Below, one piece after another: positions 53,170 to 62,627 of a stretch of DNA of 64,000 nt. The stretch is from Streptomyces griseocarneus (GTDB lineage: Bacteria; Actinomycetota; Actinomycetes; Streptomycetales; Streptomycetaceae). The position numbers and the translations under genes are program-made. Within the stretch, counting starts at the first letter, position 1, and each line of letters opens with the position of its first letter. Under the pieces are notes generated by a model. The model did no database searches, was not told the DNA's origin, and saw nothing but the letters and a program-made list of their open reading frames with translations. The stretch is from assembly GCA_003674045.1 (NCBI GenBank), contig PENC01000020.1, positions 62,001-126,000 of the forward strand, written 5' to 3'.

Positions 53170-53185
53170 TACTCTGTGCGACGTG
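53170..53185 (+). promoter_or_regulatory. -10 element of a leaderless condensin-operon transcript
   Basis: TACTCT at 53170-53175 is followed by GTGCGAC and the GTG start at 53183, the leaderless spacing. No ribosome-binding site precedes the start. The -35 is not convincing. Confidence 0.42.
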
Positions 53186-54724
53186 ACTTCTCCAGCCCCG
53201 GCGACCGCTTCGCCCCAGCTCAACGGGCCGTCACGGCCGGCTCCGGGCCCGGCCGCCGACGAGGGCCTGGCCCGCAGGCTGCGCGCGCTCGCGTGCACCG
53301 CGCCCCTGCACGACCTCGACGCGCGCAAGGCCAACCTCGCGGGGGAGTACGGCGGCTACGCCATGGCCGAGGTGGCGCTCGCCGCCATCGACCTCGTCAC
53401 GCTCAACATGGACTTCGACACCGGGGCCGACCACGAGCAGATAGTGTCCCGGCTGCTGCCGCGCGTCGCCGCGCAGGCCCCGGACCGCCCCCACGGCGAG
53501 CACGAGCGCGTCGCCCGCTGGGTCCTGGAGAACCTCATCAACGTCGGCAGCGTCGACCGGGGCTTCCGCGCCGTCTACGGCACCTTCGGCCCGGACGGCG
53601 CGTACGTCCGCCGCGACTACGACTTCAAGCTCATCGAAGAGGTCCCCGGCCCCGGCGGCGCCGTCTTCCTGCGCACCACCGACGAAGCGGTCAACGTCCT
53701 CGTCGGCGCCCTCGACACCGACGTCACCAGCGCCCAGATCGCCGCCGAGGTGAAGCTGGAGGTCCTCATCAGCCGGGGCCGCCTCGCCGACGCCCAGCTC
53801 GCCGCGGAGCAGGCCCGCTACCGCACCGTGCAGTACGCGGAGACCCTCCGCAAGACCCTCGACGCCACCCGGCGCAACGTGCGCGCGGTGGACTGGCTGA
53901 AGACCGTCCCCGACATGATCGCCGAGGCGCTCGACCACGTCGCCGACCGCTACCGCCACGAGAACGCGATCCTCACCAACATCCGCAAGGCGCGCGACGA
54001 GGCCGAGGCCGCGGTCGACTCGAAGACGGCCGAGCACAAGCGGCGCGCCGCCGAGCTCGTCGACATCGTCAAGGACTGCATCCGCCGCCACACCCAGCTC
54101 CAGTCCCGGCTGCTGGAGGCGGGCCCCCTCTTCCGCGCCGAGCAGGACCGGCAGGCCTTCGCGACCCCCGCCGCCCACTCCGGGCTCGACCTCTACGGCC
54201 AGCTCCTCGCCCCGGTGCTGCCGCTGCCCGTCGAGCAGGCCGCGCGCGTGACCGACGCCTTCTTCGCCGAGGGCACGGGCCTGCGCACCCCGGTCTCCGT
54301 CCGCGTCGCCGACCTCGTCGACATACTCCTCACCCCGCCCGCCGAGCGCGAGCACCTCGGCGCGGAGATGCCCGAGCCCGACCTGGTCGAGACCCCCGAC
54401 GACAGCCGGTTCAGCGAGGAGCAGCTGGCGAGCGCGATGGAGCTGCTGACCCTGCCGCCGGACGCGCCGCGCCGCCTGTCCGGCCTGCTGGCCGAAGCCC
54501 GCCGCCGCGACCCCGAACTGCCCTACCTGGTCGCCCTGCTGGCCGTCCACGCCGCGAGCCCCCCGGTCGGCACGGCCTACCGCCAGGGCGAGCGGTCCCT
54601 CCTCTTCGCCGTCGACGACGGCACGCAGCTCGACGACGTGGAGTTCGGCGGCGCGGACCTCATCGTGGGCACCGCCCTGCTGGACGCGGCCGGCATGGCC
54701 GCGGACCGCTCGGAGGCGACGTGA
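53183..54724 (+). CDS. MukF/MksF (kleisin)-like subunit of an SMC complex
   Basis: A 513-residue mostly helical protein. An N-terminal domain (LARRLRALACTAPLHDLDARK) is followed by a region with WVLENLINVG and YDFKLIEEVPGPGG that looks like a winged-helix domain. A long helical part comes next (QARYRTVQYAETLRKTLDATRR and following, ~220-330), as in kleisin-like MukF/MksF. The C-terminal quarter is acidic. It lies upstream of an MksE-like and an SMC-like gene in the same orientation, the gene order of MksFEB. The start GTG 53183 is probably leaderless. Confidence 0.68.
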   Translation: MTSPAPATASPQLNGPSRPAPGPAADEGLARRLRALACTAPLHDLDARKANLAGEYGGYAMAEVALAAIDLVTLNMDFDTGADHEQIVSRLLPRVAAQAPDRPHGEHERVARWVLENLINVGSVDRGFRAVYGTFGPDGAYVRRDYDFKLIEEVPGPGGAVFLRTTDEAVNVLVGALDTDVTSAQIAAEVKLEVLISRGRLADAQLAAEQARYRTVQYAETLRKTLDATRRNVRAVDWLKTVPDMIAEALDHVADRYRHENAILTNIRKARDEAEAAVDSKTAEHKRRAAELVDIVKDCIRRHTQLQSRLLEAGPLFRAEQDRQAFATPAAHSGLDLYGQLLAPVLPLPVEQAARVTDAFFAEGTGLRTPVSVRVADLVDILLTPPAEREHLGAEMPEPDLVETPDDSRFSEEQLASAMELLTLPPDAPRRLSGLLAEARRRDPELPYLVALLAVHAASPPVGTAYRQGERSLLFAVDDGTQLDDVEFGGADLIVGTALLDAAGMAADRSEAT

Positions 54725-54829
54725 GCCCCCGAGCGGACGTCCCGGGACCTCCCCCCGCCACGGCCCGGCGGTGCCGGACCCGCCGTCATTCCGTAACCCC
54801 GCGCCCACCCCTTCGCAGGAGCACCCACC

Positions 54830-55741
54830 GTGACTGAGTACGACGCCGAGGCCCCGGCCGACGAGCCCGGCACCGGCGAGACCGGCGAAACCCGAGCGGC
54901 GAGCGGCCACGTCACACCCGCCGACGCGGCCGACGCCGCGCGCCTCGTCGCCTTCGGCCTCCAGCCCAAGCTCCAGCCCGCCCGTGACGCCGAGTACGCC
55001 GAGCTGCTGCGCCGCCACCGCGACGACCCCGCCTTCGCGCGCCTCGCGGACGCCGTCGCCGCCGGGCTCGGGCTCGTCGTGCTGGAGGTGTCCACCCGCG
55101 CCGGCATGGCCGTCACCGCCGCCGAGGACTCCGTCTTCGCCGTCCGGATGGGCGACTACGCCCGCCGGACGACCGTCGACTCCGCCGACCGCTTCCTGCA
55201 CGGTCTCGCCCACCTCGCCGTCGCCGCCATGGCCTTCCCCCGCCCCGAGGACCTCGCCGACGACGGCTACATCGGCCGCATCACGGTCAACGGCGTCGAC
55301 GCGTTCGTCCGCCAGGCCTGCCGCAGGCTGGAGGAGCGCGCCGCCGAGCGCGGCGAGAACACCGACCCCACCAGTGACGCCCCCGGCCTGGAGGCCGCCT
55401 GGCGCGTCTACGCGCGCCGCAGCGCGACCGGCGCCACCAAGGACGCCCGCCGCCTCGCGGGCTCCACCACCGGCATCATCGCCAAGGCCGTCGCCTTCCT
55501 CGTCGACTCCGGCTTCCTCCAGCGCACCGGCGACGACGCGGGCGGCGCCTACCGCACCACCGCCCGCTACCAGCTCCAGGTCCGCGACATGGCGGGCACC
55601 GCCGCCATGGCCGAGCTGCTGGAGCTCGGCGTCGTGCCCGTCGGCGACGGCGGCGCCACCCTGCTCCCGCCGGACGGCGCCGACGCCCTCGACCTGGTCG
55701 CCGACGCGGGCCTGCCCTTCTTCGAGCCCGAAGCCTCCTGA
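54830..55741 (+). CDS. MukE/MksE-like subunit
   Basis: A 303-residue protein with an acidic N-terminus and two segments likely to be winged helices (SATGATKDARRLAGSTTGIIAKAVAFLVDSGFLQ). The last ~50 residues contain a beta-rich stretch and a run of acidic and hydrophobic residues (ELLELGVVPVGDG). Position between the kleisin-like and SMC-like genes, and size, fit MukE/MksE; the match is by organisation and not by a strong motif. The GTG start has CAGGAG upstream. The 105-bp gap before it has no other gene. Confidence 0.62.
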   Translation: MTEYDAEAPADEPGTGETGETRAASGHVTPADAADAARLVAFGLQPKLQPARDAEYAELLRRHRDDPAFARLADAVAAGLGLVVLEVSTRAGMAVTAAEDSVFAVRMGDYARRTTVDSADRFLHGLAHLAVAAMAFPRPEDLADDGYIGRITVNGVDAFVRQACRRLEERAAERGENTDPTSDAPGLEAAWRVYARRSATGATKDARRLAGSTTGIIAKAVAFLVDSGFLQRTGDDAGGAYRTTARYQLQVRDMAGTAAMAELLELGVVPVGDGGATLLPPDGADALDLVADAGLPFFEPEAS

Positions 55742-55825
55742 CGTCCGAAGCCCTGACGCCCGGAGCCTTCCGACACCCGCCGGAAACCCCCGCTCCACCG
55801 CCCGCCACGACAACGAGAGTCCGCC

Positions 55826-58800
55826 ATGTACGAGCTGTCCCGGGTCCGCCTCTACTCCATCGGGCCCGCCGGTGCGCGCTACGCCGACACCGTGCTGGAC
55901 CTGCGAGGAGTCGGCGCCCCGGTGCCCTCTCCCGCGCCCCAGCAGGCGGAGTTCTTCGAGGACGAGCCGACCGGGCCGCCCCGCCGCCCCGCGCCGGCGG
56001 GCGTGCTCTTCCTGGAGAACGGCGGCGGCAAGTCCGTCCTCCTCAAGCTGATCTTCTCGGTCATGCTGCCCGGCCACCGCAACACCCTGGGCGGTGCCAG
56101 CTCCGGCGTGCTGCGCAAGTTCCTCCTCGCCGACGACTGCGGACACGTCGCCCTGGAGTGGCAGCACGTCCTCACCGGCGAGTCGATCGTCGTCGGCAAG
56201 GTCAGCGAGTGGCGCGGCCGCCAGGTCTCCAACGACCCGCGCAAGTTCGCCGAGGCCTGGTACTCCTTCCGCCCCGGCCCCGGGCTCAGCCTCGACTCGC
56301 TGCCCGTCGCCGAGTCCACCGCCCTGCGCGCGCGTGACGGCGCCTCCGGCGCCCGCGGCCGCCGCCGCACCATGAAGGGCTTCCGCGACGCCTTCACCGA
56401 GGCGGGCAGGACCTACCCGAACCTCGACGTGGTCTGGGAGGAGACCCACGAGCGCTGGAACGAGCACCTCGGCGAGCTCGGCCTCGACCCCGAACTCTTC
56501 CGCTACCAGCGCGAGATGAACGCCGACGAGGGCGAGGCCGCCGGCCTTTTCGCCGTCAAGAACGACTCCGACTTCACCGATCTCCTCCTGCGGGCCGTCA
56601 CCGACACCCGCGACACCGACGGCCTCGCCGACCTCGTGCACGGCTTCGCCCACAAGCTCGGCCGCCGCGCCGAGCTCACCGCCGAGCGGGACTTCACGGC
56701 CGGCTCCCTCGACCTGCTCCAGCGCATCGCCGACGCCGCCGTCAAGCGCGACCGGACCCGCGGCGTGCACGCGGGCGCCGAGCGCCGCACCCGCGCCCTC
56801 GCCCGCACCCTCTCCGCCCGCGGCCACGAGGAGCGCGGCCGCGCCGTCGAGCTGGCCGAGCAGGTGGCCGCCGCCGCGCACGCCGTCACCGACGCCGAGA
56901 CCGGGCGCGGCCACCGCTCCCTGGTCGCCGCCGAACTCGCCTACCGGCACGCCTCCCTGGCCCTCGCCGCCGCGGAGAAGGCCGCCGCCGCCCAGCGCCG
57001 CGAGCTCAACGACGCCCGCACGCTGCACTCCGCGTGGCAGGCCGCCGAGACCGTCCTGCGCCACCGCGCCGCGGCCGACCGCTCCGCGCGCGTGGCCGCC
57101 GCCATCCGCGAGGCCGAGCGCGACGCCGCGCCCGCGCTCGCGGCCCGCGCCCAGGCCGCCACCGAGCTCGTCCGCGCACTCAACCGCGCCGCCGGCGAGG
57201 CCGAGCGGGTCGCCAACGAGGAGGAGGAGCGCTCCGCCGCCCTCCAGGAGGCGGGCGAGGCCGCCCACCGCGACGCCACCGGCGCCGCCACCGAGGCACA
57301 GCGCGCCCGCAGCGAGACGGGCCACCTCCGCCAGCGCCTGGCCGAGGTCGAGCAGGAGACCGCCGAGGCCGTCCGCGCCGGCTGGCTCGACGACTCCGCG
57401 CCCGACGCCGACCCGGCCCGGGCCGCGCTCGCCGCCAGCGACGCCGAGAAGCCCGCCGTCGCCGCCTACGAGACCGCGCGCGAGGCCGCCCGCCAGGCCG
57501 CCGAACGGGCCAAGGAGGCGACCGCCGCGCAGTCCCGCGCCGAACTCGCCGCCGCCCGCGCCGCGGACGCCGCCACGGCCGCCGAGGCCGCCCACGACGC
57601 CGAACGGCGCACCGCCGAGGCCCTCGGCGCCGAGCAGCGCATCGTCGAACTGCTGGGCCTGCCCCAGCCGACGGCCTCCGGCCAGGTCCCCGGACCGCGC
57701 GACGGCGACGCGGCGGACGGCGACACCCACCGCCCCACAGGCCCCGACGGCACCGGACGGCCCCCCGCGCCCCGCCGGTCCGGCGACGCCGCCGACCCGG
57801 CAGCCCGCGGCCACCGCGCGGGCGCTCCGGGCGAGGCGTCCGTCAGCCCGGCCGCCGCGGCCCCCCTCACCGCCGAGGACGTCGACCGCAACGCCGACGC
57901 GCTCCGCGAGTTGCTCGACGAGAGCGTCGCCGCCTCCGAGCGCCACATGTTCGAGCTGCGCACCGCCGCCGCCGACGACTCCCGCATCCTGGGCGCGCTC
58001 GGCGACGGCGGCCTGCTGCCGCCCAGCCCCGACGTGCTGGCCGCCGTCGAGTACCTCGGCGAGCACGGCATCCCCGCCCTGCCCGGCTGGCGCTACCTGG
58101 CCCAGGCCGTCGACCCCGCCCGGCACGCGGCCGTGCTCGCCGCCCGGCCCGAGCTCGTCGACGGTGTCGTCATCACCGACGCCGACTCGCACACCCGCGC
58201 CCGCGAGGTGCTCGCCGCCGCCTCGCTGCTGCCGCGCTCCGCCGTGGCCGTCGGCACGGCCGCCGCCCTCCTCGCCCCCACCCCCGAACGGGACGAGCAG
58301 GACGTCTTTCTCGTCCCGCCGAACCCCGCCATGCACGACGAGCGCGCCGCCGACGACGAGCGCCACGCGCTGCGCGTCCGCGCCGCCGCCCGCGACGAGG
58401 AGATCCGCGCCATAGCGGCACGCCTCACGGCCGACCGCACGCTCGCCGCCCGGCTCGCGTCCTGGCGCGCGGGCTGCCCCGCGGGCCGTCTCGCCGAGCT
58501 CGCCGCCGAGGCCGAGCGCGCCCGTACGGCAGCGGAGAGCGCACAGCAGGAGCTCGCGGAGCTGCGCACCACCCGGGCCGAGGCCGAGGAGACCGCCGCC
58601 GAGGCCGCCCGGGTGCGCGACGAGCGCCAGGAGGTCGCCGCCCGCGCCCGCCGCGTCGCCGACGCGCTCGCCGGCCTCGCCTACCGGCTCCGCGAGCGCG
58701 CCTCCTGGCAGCTGCGCCTGCGCGAGCTCGCGGAGGAGGCCGCCGAGTACGAGGAGCGCGCCGCCGCCTGCGTCGACCGCGCCCGCGCCGCCGACGAGGA

Positions 58801-60583
58801 CCGCCGCTCCGCCCAGCGCGCCGCCGACGACGCGCGCCGCACGGCCCGCGCGCTGCGCGCCGAGCGCACCGAGATCGCGGGCGCCCCCGACGACGTCCCG
58901 GACGCCGCCGAGGCCCCCACCGCCTCGCTGCCCGCCCTGCGCGAGGCCTACCGCGCCGCCTCGCAGGTCTACGAGAAGGTCGGTGTCGGCGCCGACCTGC
59001 GCGCCGAACAGGCCCGCGCCGAGAGCGACGAGAGCGCCGCCCTCGCCGAGCTCGACCGCCTCACCAACAAGGTGCGCACCCGCGCCGCCCAGCTCCTGGA
59101 GGGCACCGACGGCGCCGACGGCCCCTCCCGCCAGGCCGCCGCCGCCCGTGCCGAACAGCTCGTCCAGATGCTGGAGACCCGCGCCTCCACCGCCAGCGAG
59201 CAGCTCGGCCGCCTCCGCGGCGAGGCCGAGCGCCTCGCCCCCGCCGACGGCGAGGCCCACACCGAGCTCCCCGAGGAGCTCGTGCCCGCCGACGCCGACC
59301 GGGCCAGGGAACTGCTCCGCACCGCCACCGCCGAACTCGCCGCCTGCACCGACGCCCTGGAGGCCGCCCGCAGGACCCACGGCGATCTGCTCCGCGCCCA
59401 CCGCGCCGCCGAGGACGCCGCCACCGGCTTCGACGACACGGCGGCCCTCCTCCGCGACCTGCTGCGCGACAACACCCCCGAGGAGGACGCCGAGGACCCC
59501 GAGCCGTACGCGGGCTCCCTGGAGGAGGCCCGGCAGACCGCCGCCGAGGCCCGGCGCTCCCTGCGCGGCTGCGCGGGCGACCTGTCGGCCGCCGAGGCCG
59601 CCGTCCGCGAGGCCGGTGACGTCCTCGTACGGCACGCCAACTCCACCCGCTACGAGCAGGTGCGCACCCCCGCCCGGCAGCAGATCCGCGAACTGCCCGC
59701 GGCAGCCCTGCCGGAGCACGCCGCCGCATGGGCCGAGGCGTTCGCGCCCCGCCTGCGGGTGCTCACGGACGAACTGGAGCAGCTGGAGCGCAACCGCGAC
59801 AGCATCGTCGACCGGCTGCGCGGACTCGTCGAGTCCTCCCTCACCACCCTGCGCTCCGCGCAGCGGCTCTCCCGCCTGCCCGAGGGCCTGGGCGAGTGGT
59901 CGGGCCAGGAGTTCCTGCGCATCCGCTTCGACGACCCCGACCAGTCCACGCTCACCGAACGGCTCGGCGAGGTCATCGACGAGGCCACCCGCTCCGCGGT
60001 CAGGAAGAACTCCGACCTGCGGCGTGACGGGATGTCCCTGCTCCTGCGCGGCGTCCGCGCGGCCCTGGAGCCGCGCGGCGTGGCCGTCGAGATCCTCAAG
60101 CCCGACGCGGTGCTGCGCGCCGAGCGGGTGCCGGTCGGTCAGATGGGCGATGTCTTCTCCGGCGGACAGCTCCTGACCGCGGCCATCGCGCTCTACTGCA
60201 CCATGGCCGCGCTGCGCAGCAACGACCGCGGCCGCGACAAGCAGCGGCACGCGGGCACGCTGTTCCTCGACAACCCGATCGGCCGCGCCAACGCGACCTA
60301 TCTGCTGGAGCTCCAGCGGGCGGTCGCCGATGCGCTCGGTGTCCAGCTGCTCTACACCACCGGCCTCTTCGACACCACGGCCCTGGCGGAGTTCCCGCTC
60401 GTCATCCGCCTCCGCAACGACGCGGACCTGAGAGCGGGCCTCAAGTACATCAGCGTCGAGGAACACCTCCGCCCCGGCCTCCCCCAACAGGCCCCGGACG
60501 GCGAACCGGTCCATGGCCAGATCACGGCGACACGGATGTTCCGCCGACCGGCGGAGGACGACGCGGTGTCGGCGACGACGTAG
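55826..60583 (+). CDS. MukB/MksB-like SMC ATPase
   Basis: A 1585-residue SMC-type protein. The N-terminal ATPase half has VLFLENGGGKSVLLKLI with GGGKS at 66-70. Long Ala/Glu/Arg coiled coils follow on both sides of a hinge-like segment around residues 690-830. A Pro/Gly/Asp-rich stretch (~611-690) interrupts the first coil. The C-terminal half carries the signature DVFSGGQLLTAAIALY near residue 1445 and Walker B GTLFLDNPIG near 1480. Walker A lacks its first Gly, as in some MukB-type proteins. It would entrap and loop DNA with the two preceding subunits. ATG 55826 ends a tight operon. Confidence 0.85.
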   Translation: MYELSRVRLYSIGPAGARYADTVLDLRGVGAPVPSPAPQQAEFFEDEPTGPPRRPAPAGVLFLENGGGKSVLLKLIFSVMLPGHRNTLGGASSGVLRKFLLADDCGHVALEWQHVLTGESIVVGKVSEWRGRQVSNDPRKFAEAWYSFRPGPGLSLDSLPVAESTALRARDGASGARGRRRTMKGFRDAFTEAGRTYPNLDVVWEETHERWNEHLGELGLDPELFRYQREMNADEGEAAGLFAVKNDSDFTDLLLRAVTDTRDTDGLADLVHGFAHKLGRRAELTAERDFTAGSLDLLQRIADAAVKRDRTRGVHAGAERRTRALARTLSARGHEERGRAVELAEQVAAAAHAVTDAETGRGHRSLVAAELAYRHASLALAAAEKAAAAQRRELNDARTLHSAWQAAETVLRHRAAADRSARVAAAIREAERDAAPALAARAQAATELVRALNRAAGEAERVANEEEERSAALQEAGEAAHRDATGAATEAQRARSETGHLRQRLAEVEQETAEAVRAGWLDDSAPDADPARAALAASDAEKPAVAAYETAREAARQAAERAKEATAAQSRAELAAARAADAATAAEAAHDAERRTAEALGAEQRIVELLGLPQPTASGQVPGPRDGDAADGDTHRPTGPDGTGRPPAPRRSGDAADPAARGHRAGAPGEASVSPAAAAPLTAEDVDRNADALRELLDESVAASERHMFELRTAAADDSRILGALGDGGLLPPSPDVLAAVEYLGEHGIPALPGWRYLAQAVDPARHAAVLAARPELVDGVVITDADSHTRAREVLAAASLLPRSAVAVGTAAALLAPTPERDEQDVFLVPPNPAMHDERAADDERHALRVRAAARDEEIRAIAARLTADRTLAARLASWRAGCPAGRLAELAAEAERARTAAESAQQELAELRTTRAEAEETAAEAARVRDERQEVAARARRVADALAGLAYRLRERASWQLRLRELAEEAAEYEERAAACVDRARAADEDRRSAQRAADDARRTARALRAERTEIAGAPDDVPDAAEAPTASLPALREAYRAASQVYEKVGVGADLRAEQARAESDESAALAELDRLTNKVRTRAAQLLEGTDGADGPSRQAAAARAEQLVQMLETRASTASEQLGRLRGEAERLAPADGEAHTELPEELVPADADRARELLRTATAELAACTDALEAARRTHGDLLRAHRAAEDAATGFDDTAALLRDLLRDNTPEEDAEDPEPYAGSLEEARQTAAEARRSLRGCAGDLSAAEAAVREAGDVLVRHANSTRYEQVRTPARQQIRELPAAALPEHAAAWAEAFAPRLRVLTDELEQLERNRDSIVDRLRGLVESSLTTLRSAQRLSRLPEGLGEWSGQEFLRIRFDDPDQSTLTERLGEVIDEATRSAVRKNSDLRRDGMSLLLRGVRAALEPRGVAVEILKPDAVLRAERVPVGQMGDVFSGGQLLTAAIALYCTMAALRSNDRGRDKQRHAGTLFLDNPIGRANATYLLELQRAVADALGVQLLYTTGLFDTTALAEFPLVIRLRNDADLRAGLKYISVEEHLRPGLPQQAPDGEPVHGQITATRMFRRPAEDDAVSATT

Positions 60584-60585
60584 GG

Positions 60586-60674
60586 CGTGCCCCGTCAGGG
60601 GCGCGGGGAACTGCGCGACAAGCCCCCATGGTCCGCAGACGCACATCGAGCCCAGGGGACAGCCCGGTGGGCGC
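60586..60674 (-). repeat. Interspersed intergenic repeat, copy 10 (reverse orientation)
   Basis: CGTGCCCCGTCAGGGGCGCG, then GGGAACTGCGCGACAAGCCC, CCATGGTCCGCAG, and CGGTGGGCGC. It follows the SMC-like gene in a convergent gap, oriented as copies 8 and 9. Confidence 0.87.
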
Positions 60675-60709
60675 AACCGGGCCCCGGGCCGCACGCGAAC
60701 GACGGGGGT

Positions 60710-60726
60710 CCGGGGCGGAGCCCCGG
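60710..60726. terminator. CCGGGGC-GGA-GCCCCGG hairpin
   Basis: A 7-bp stem with a GGA loop that ends exactly one base before the stop codon of the convergent membrane-protein gene. Confidence 0.66.
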
Positions 60727-61368
60727 TCACGGCGGAAGCCGACCGGCCACCTCGCCGTACCGTTCGCGCAGGAGCGCGACGACACGCGACCGCACCCGCC
60801 GCACCCCCTCCAACTGGCCGCCCTCACGATGCATCGCCGCATCGATGGCCAGCAGCTCCTCCGCCGGCACGGCCCCCACATACGAGCGCAGCTCCGTGAG
60901 GTCCAGCCGCCGGTTGAAGTCGTGCACCGCGTCCCGCCACCGGTGCAGCAGCGCGACCAGCTCGTCGTGGCCGGGCTCGGAGAAGGTCCCGGAGACCAGT
61001 GCCGCGTCCGTCGCGGACTGCAGCAGCCGGGGGTAGACGCGCGCCTTCGGCGCCGCGGGGTCCATGGGGGCGAAGCCCTCCCCGTCCAGGAGCTCGGTGT
61101 TCCGCGCCAGCTCGTCGGCCAGGGCGTGCAGCGTCTGGGCGCGCCGCTCCCGCGCGGCGGCGCGCCGTTCCGCGTACACCCCGGTGATCGCGGCGACCAG
61201 GGCGAGCCCGGACGTGGCGGGCTCGAAGCGGCTGTCCTGGCCCTGGGCGACGTACAGCCACCAGACGCAGATGCCGAGCGCGGTCAGCAGGCACGCGATG
61301 GTGGTGGCGGCGAAGAACTGTCTGCTGAGCCGGGTGACGAAGTCCGTCGGGCGGTTCATCGGCGGCAC
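60727..61368 (-). CDS. Small membrane protein with helical cytoplasmic domain
   Basis: A 213-residue protein. Two hydrophobic segments (about residues 18-40 and 50-66) are followed by a long soluble helical part rich in Arg and Glu (ERRAAARERRAQTLHALADE, then repeated Leu-rich helices). No family recognised. The start is GTG 61368 or ATG 61359, neither with a good ribosome site; the closeness to the methyltransferase stop (11 bases) suggests coupling. A signalling or structural role cannot be told. Confidence 0.7.
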   Translation of the reverse strand: MPPMNRPTDFVTRLSRQFFAATTIACLLTALGICVWWLYVAQGQDSRFEPATSGLALVAAITGVYAERRAAARERRAQTLHALADELARNTELLDGEGFAPMDPAAPKARVYPRLLQSATDAALVSGTFSEPGHDELVALLHRWRDAVHDFNRRLDLTELRSYVGAVPAEELLAIDAAMHREGGQLEGVRRVRSRVVALLRERYGEVAGRLPP

Positions 61369-61379
61369 CGGGCGGGCCG

Positions 61380-62537
61380 TCAGTCGCCGAACGGGTTGGG
61401 CCCGGTGGTGGCCCGGACCGGTGACGGTCCCGGCACCTCACCGGCCTGGAGCAGCAGCAGGGTCATCCCGAACGCGGGCCGGTCGAAGGCCGTGTGCCCG
61501 AGCTCGTGCGTCTCGCCCAGCTTGGCCAGGCGCGCGTCCACCAGCATCTTCTCCAGGCCGGTCCGGGTGTACTTGCGGCTGAGCAGGAGGCGGATGGTGT
61601 CCTGGTCGGGGAAGGGCACCGTGCTGCGGTCGGGCAGGGTCAGCTCCAGGGTCTCCCCGGTGCGGTTGCGGTAGACCACCTTGACCAGCAGGGCCCGGTC
61701 GTCCTCCACGGACCCCTCGTAGCTGAGGCTGTTGAGGTCGATCTGGAGGTCCGTGTACTGCATCAGCGCGCTGGTGACGAACTCCCGGAAGCGGGGGCTG
61801 TTCTCGTACTCCTGCGCGGCGGCGCGGGCCGCGTGCTCGTCCTGCGCGGCCGTGTTCGCGACCTCCAGCAGGAAGCGGTCCTGCGGGCGCAGCAGCTTCT
61901 CGGCGAGCAGGGCCAGTAACTGGCCGTCGCTGTCGAAGTTGGCGAGTGTGTTGCCCAGCAGGGAGTACAGCACGGGCTCGTCGCCCACCGTGCGGTGGAT
62001 CAGGGTGTTCAGACGGTCGAGGTTGGCGGGCAGGGAGAAGTCCAGCTGCACGGGCAGCACGTCGGCGGGCGCCACGTGCAGGTGCGGGAGCGCCTCGCGC
62101 TGTGCCAGCCGCAGCATCTCGGCGCTCACGTCCACCGGGACGTAACAGCCGCAGCGGCCCTGCCCGTCGAGGGAGCGCAGCACCGCCTGGTCCTTCTGGC
62201 CCGTGCCGGGCCCCAGGCTCACGTAGTGCAGCGGGCCGTCCGGCAGCAGCCCGCCCATGCCCTGCCAGCGGCGGCTGAACGAGGCGATGGACTCGCGCAT
62301 CACCGGGTAGTACAGGTCGTTGCACGCGTGGGCCCAGGCCACGGTCGACTCCAGCCCCCAGTAGGAGAAGCCGGAGGTGATGAGCTTGCCGGAGCCCGTC
62401 GTGTCCGGGCGCCGCCGGAGCCCGGCGGTCACCTGGGCGAGCTTGCCCGACTGCTCCTCGCCGACCAGACAGACGGTCCAGCCGCTGTCCCGGAGGACCT
62501 CCGGAATGCGGTGCACCGCCCGTTCGCGTTCCACCAT
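61380..62537 (-). CDS. EgtD-like SAM-dependent methyltransferase
   Basis: A 385-residue protein of the histidine-methyltransferase-like (Methyltransf_33) type. The SAM-binding motif is VSLGPGTGQKDQAVL, similar in position to ELGSGTxxKT of EgtD. Then come VDVSAEMLRLA, LLGNTLANFD and EVANTAAQDEHAA, a set of family features. EgtD makes hercynine for ergothioneine, but no egtB, egtC or egtE is nearby and several motif residues differ, so the substrate may not be His. ATG 62537 (GGGGGC at good spacing) is preferred; ATG 62558 is also in frame. Confidence 0.75.
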   Translation of the reverse strand: MVERERAVHRIPEVLRDSGWTVCLVGEEQSGKLAQVTAGLRRRPDTTGSGKLITSGFSYWGLESTVAWAHACNDLYYPVMRESIASFSRRWQGMGGLLPDGPLHYVSLGPGTGQKDQAVLRSLDGQGRCGCYVPVDVSAEMLRLAQREALPHLHVAPADVLPVQLDFSLPANLDRLNTLIHRTVGDEPVLYSLLGNTLANFDSDGQLLALLAEKLLRPQDRFLLEVANTAAQDEHAARAAAQEYENSPRFREFVTSALMQYTDLQIDLNSLSYEGSVEDDRALLVKVVYRNRTGETLELTLPDRSTVPFPDQDTIRLLLSRKYTRTGLEKMLVDARLAKLGETHELGHTAFDRPAFGMTLLLLQAGEVPGPSPVRATTGPNPFGD

Positions 62538-62627
62538 CGTGCCGCCCCCATCCGACATGGCCGCCGCCCGAACGACGGCGCACCCCCCGCTGCCCGTGGA
62601 CTGCCGAACCTACCCGCCGGTCGGGGA

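Noticed and set aside
53231..60730. Very long open frame (about 2500 codons) on the minus strand under the condensin operon
   Set aside because: It is antisense to three well-supported genes. In this GC-rich codon-biased DNA, opposite frames lack stops by chance, and its sequence is a low-complexity Gly/Val/Ala/Arg mix without domains.
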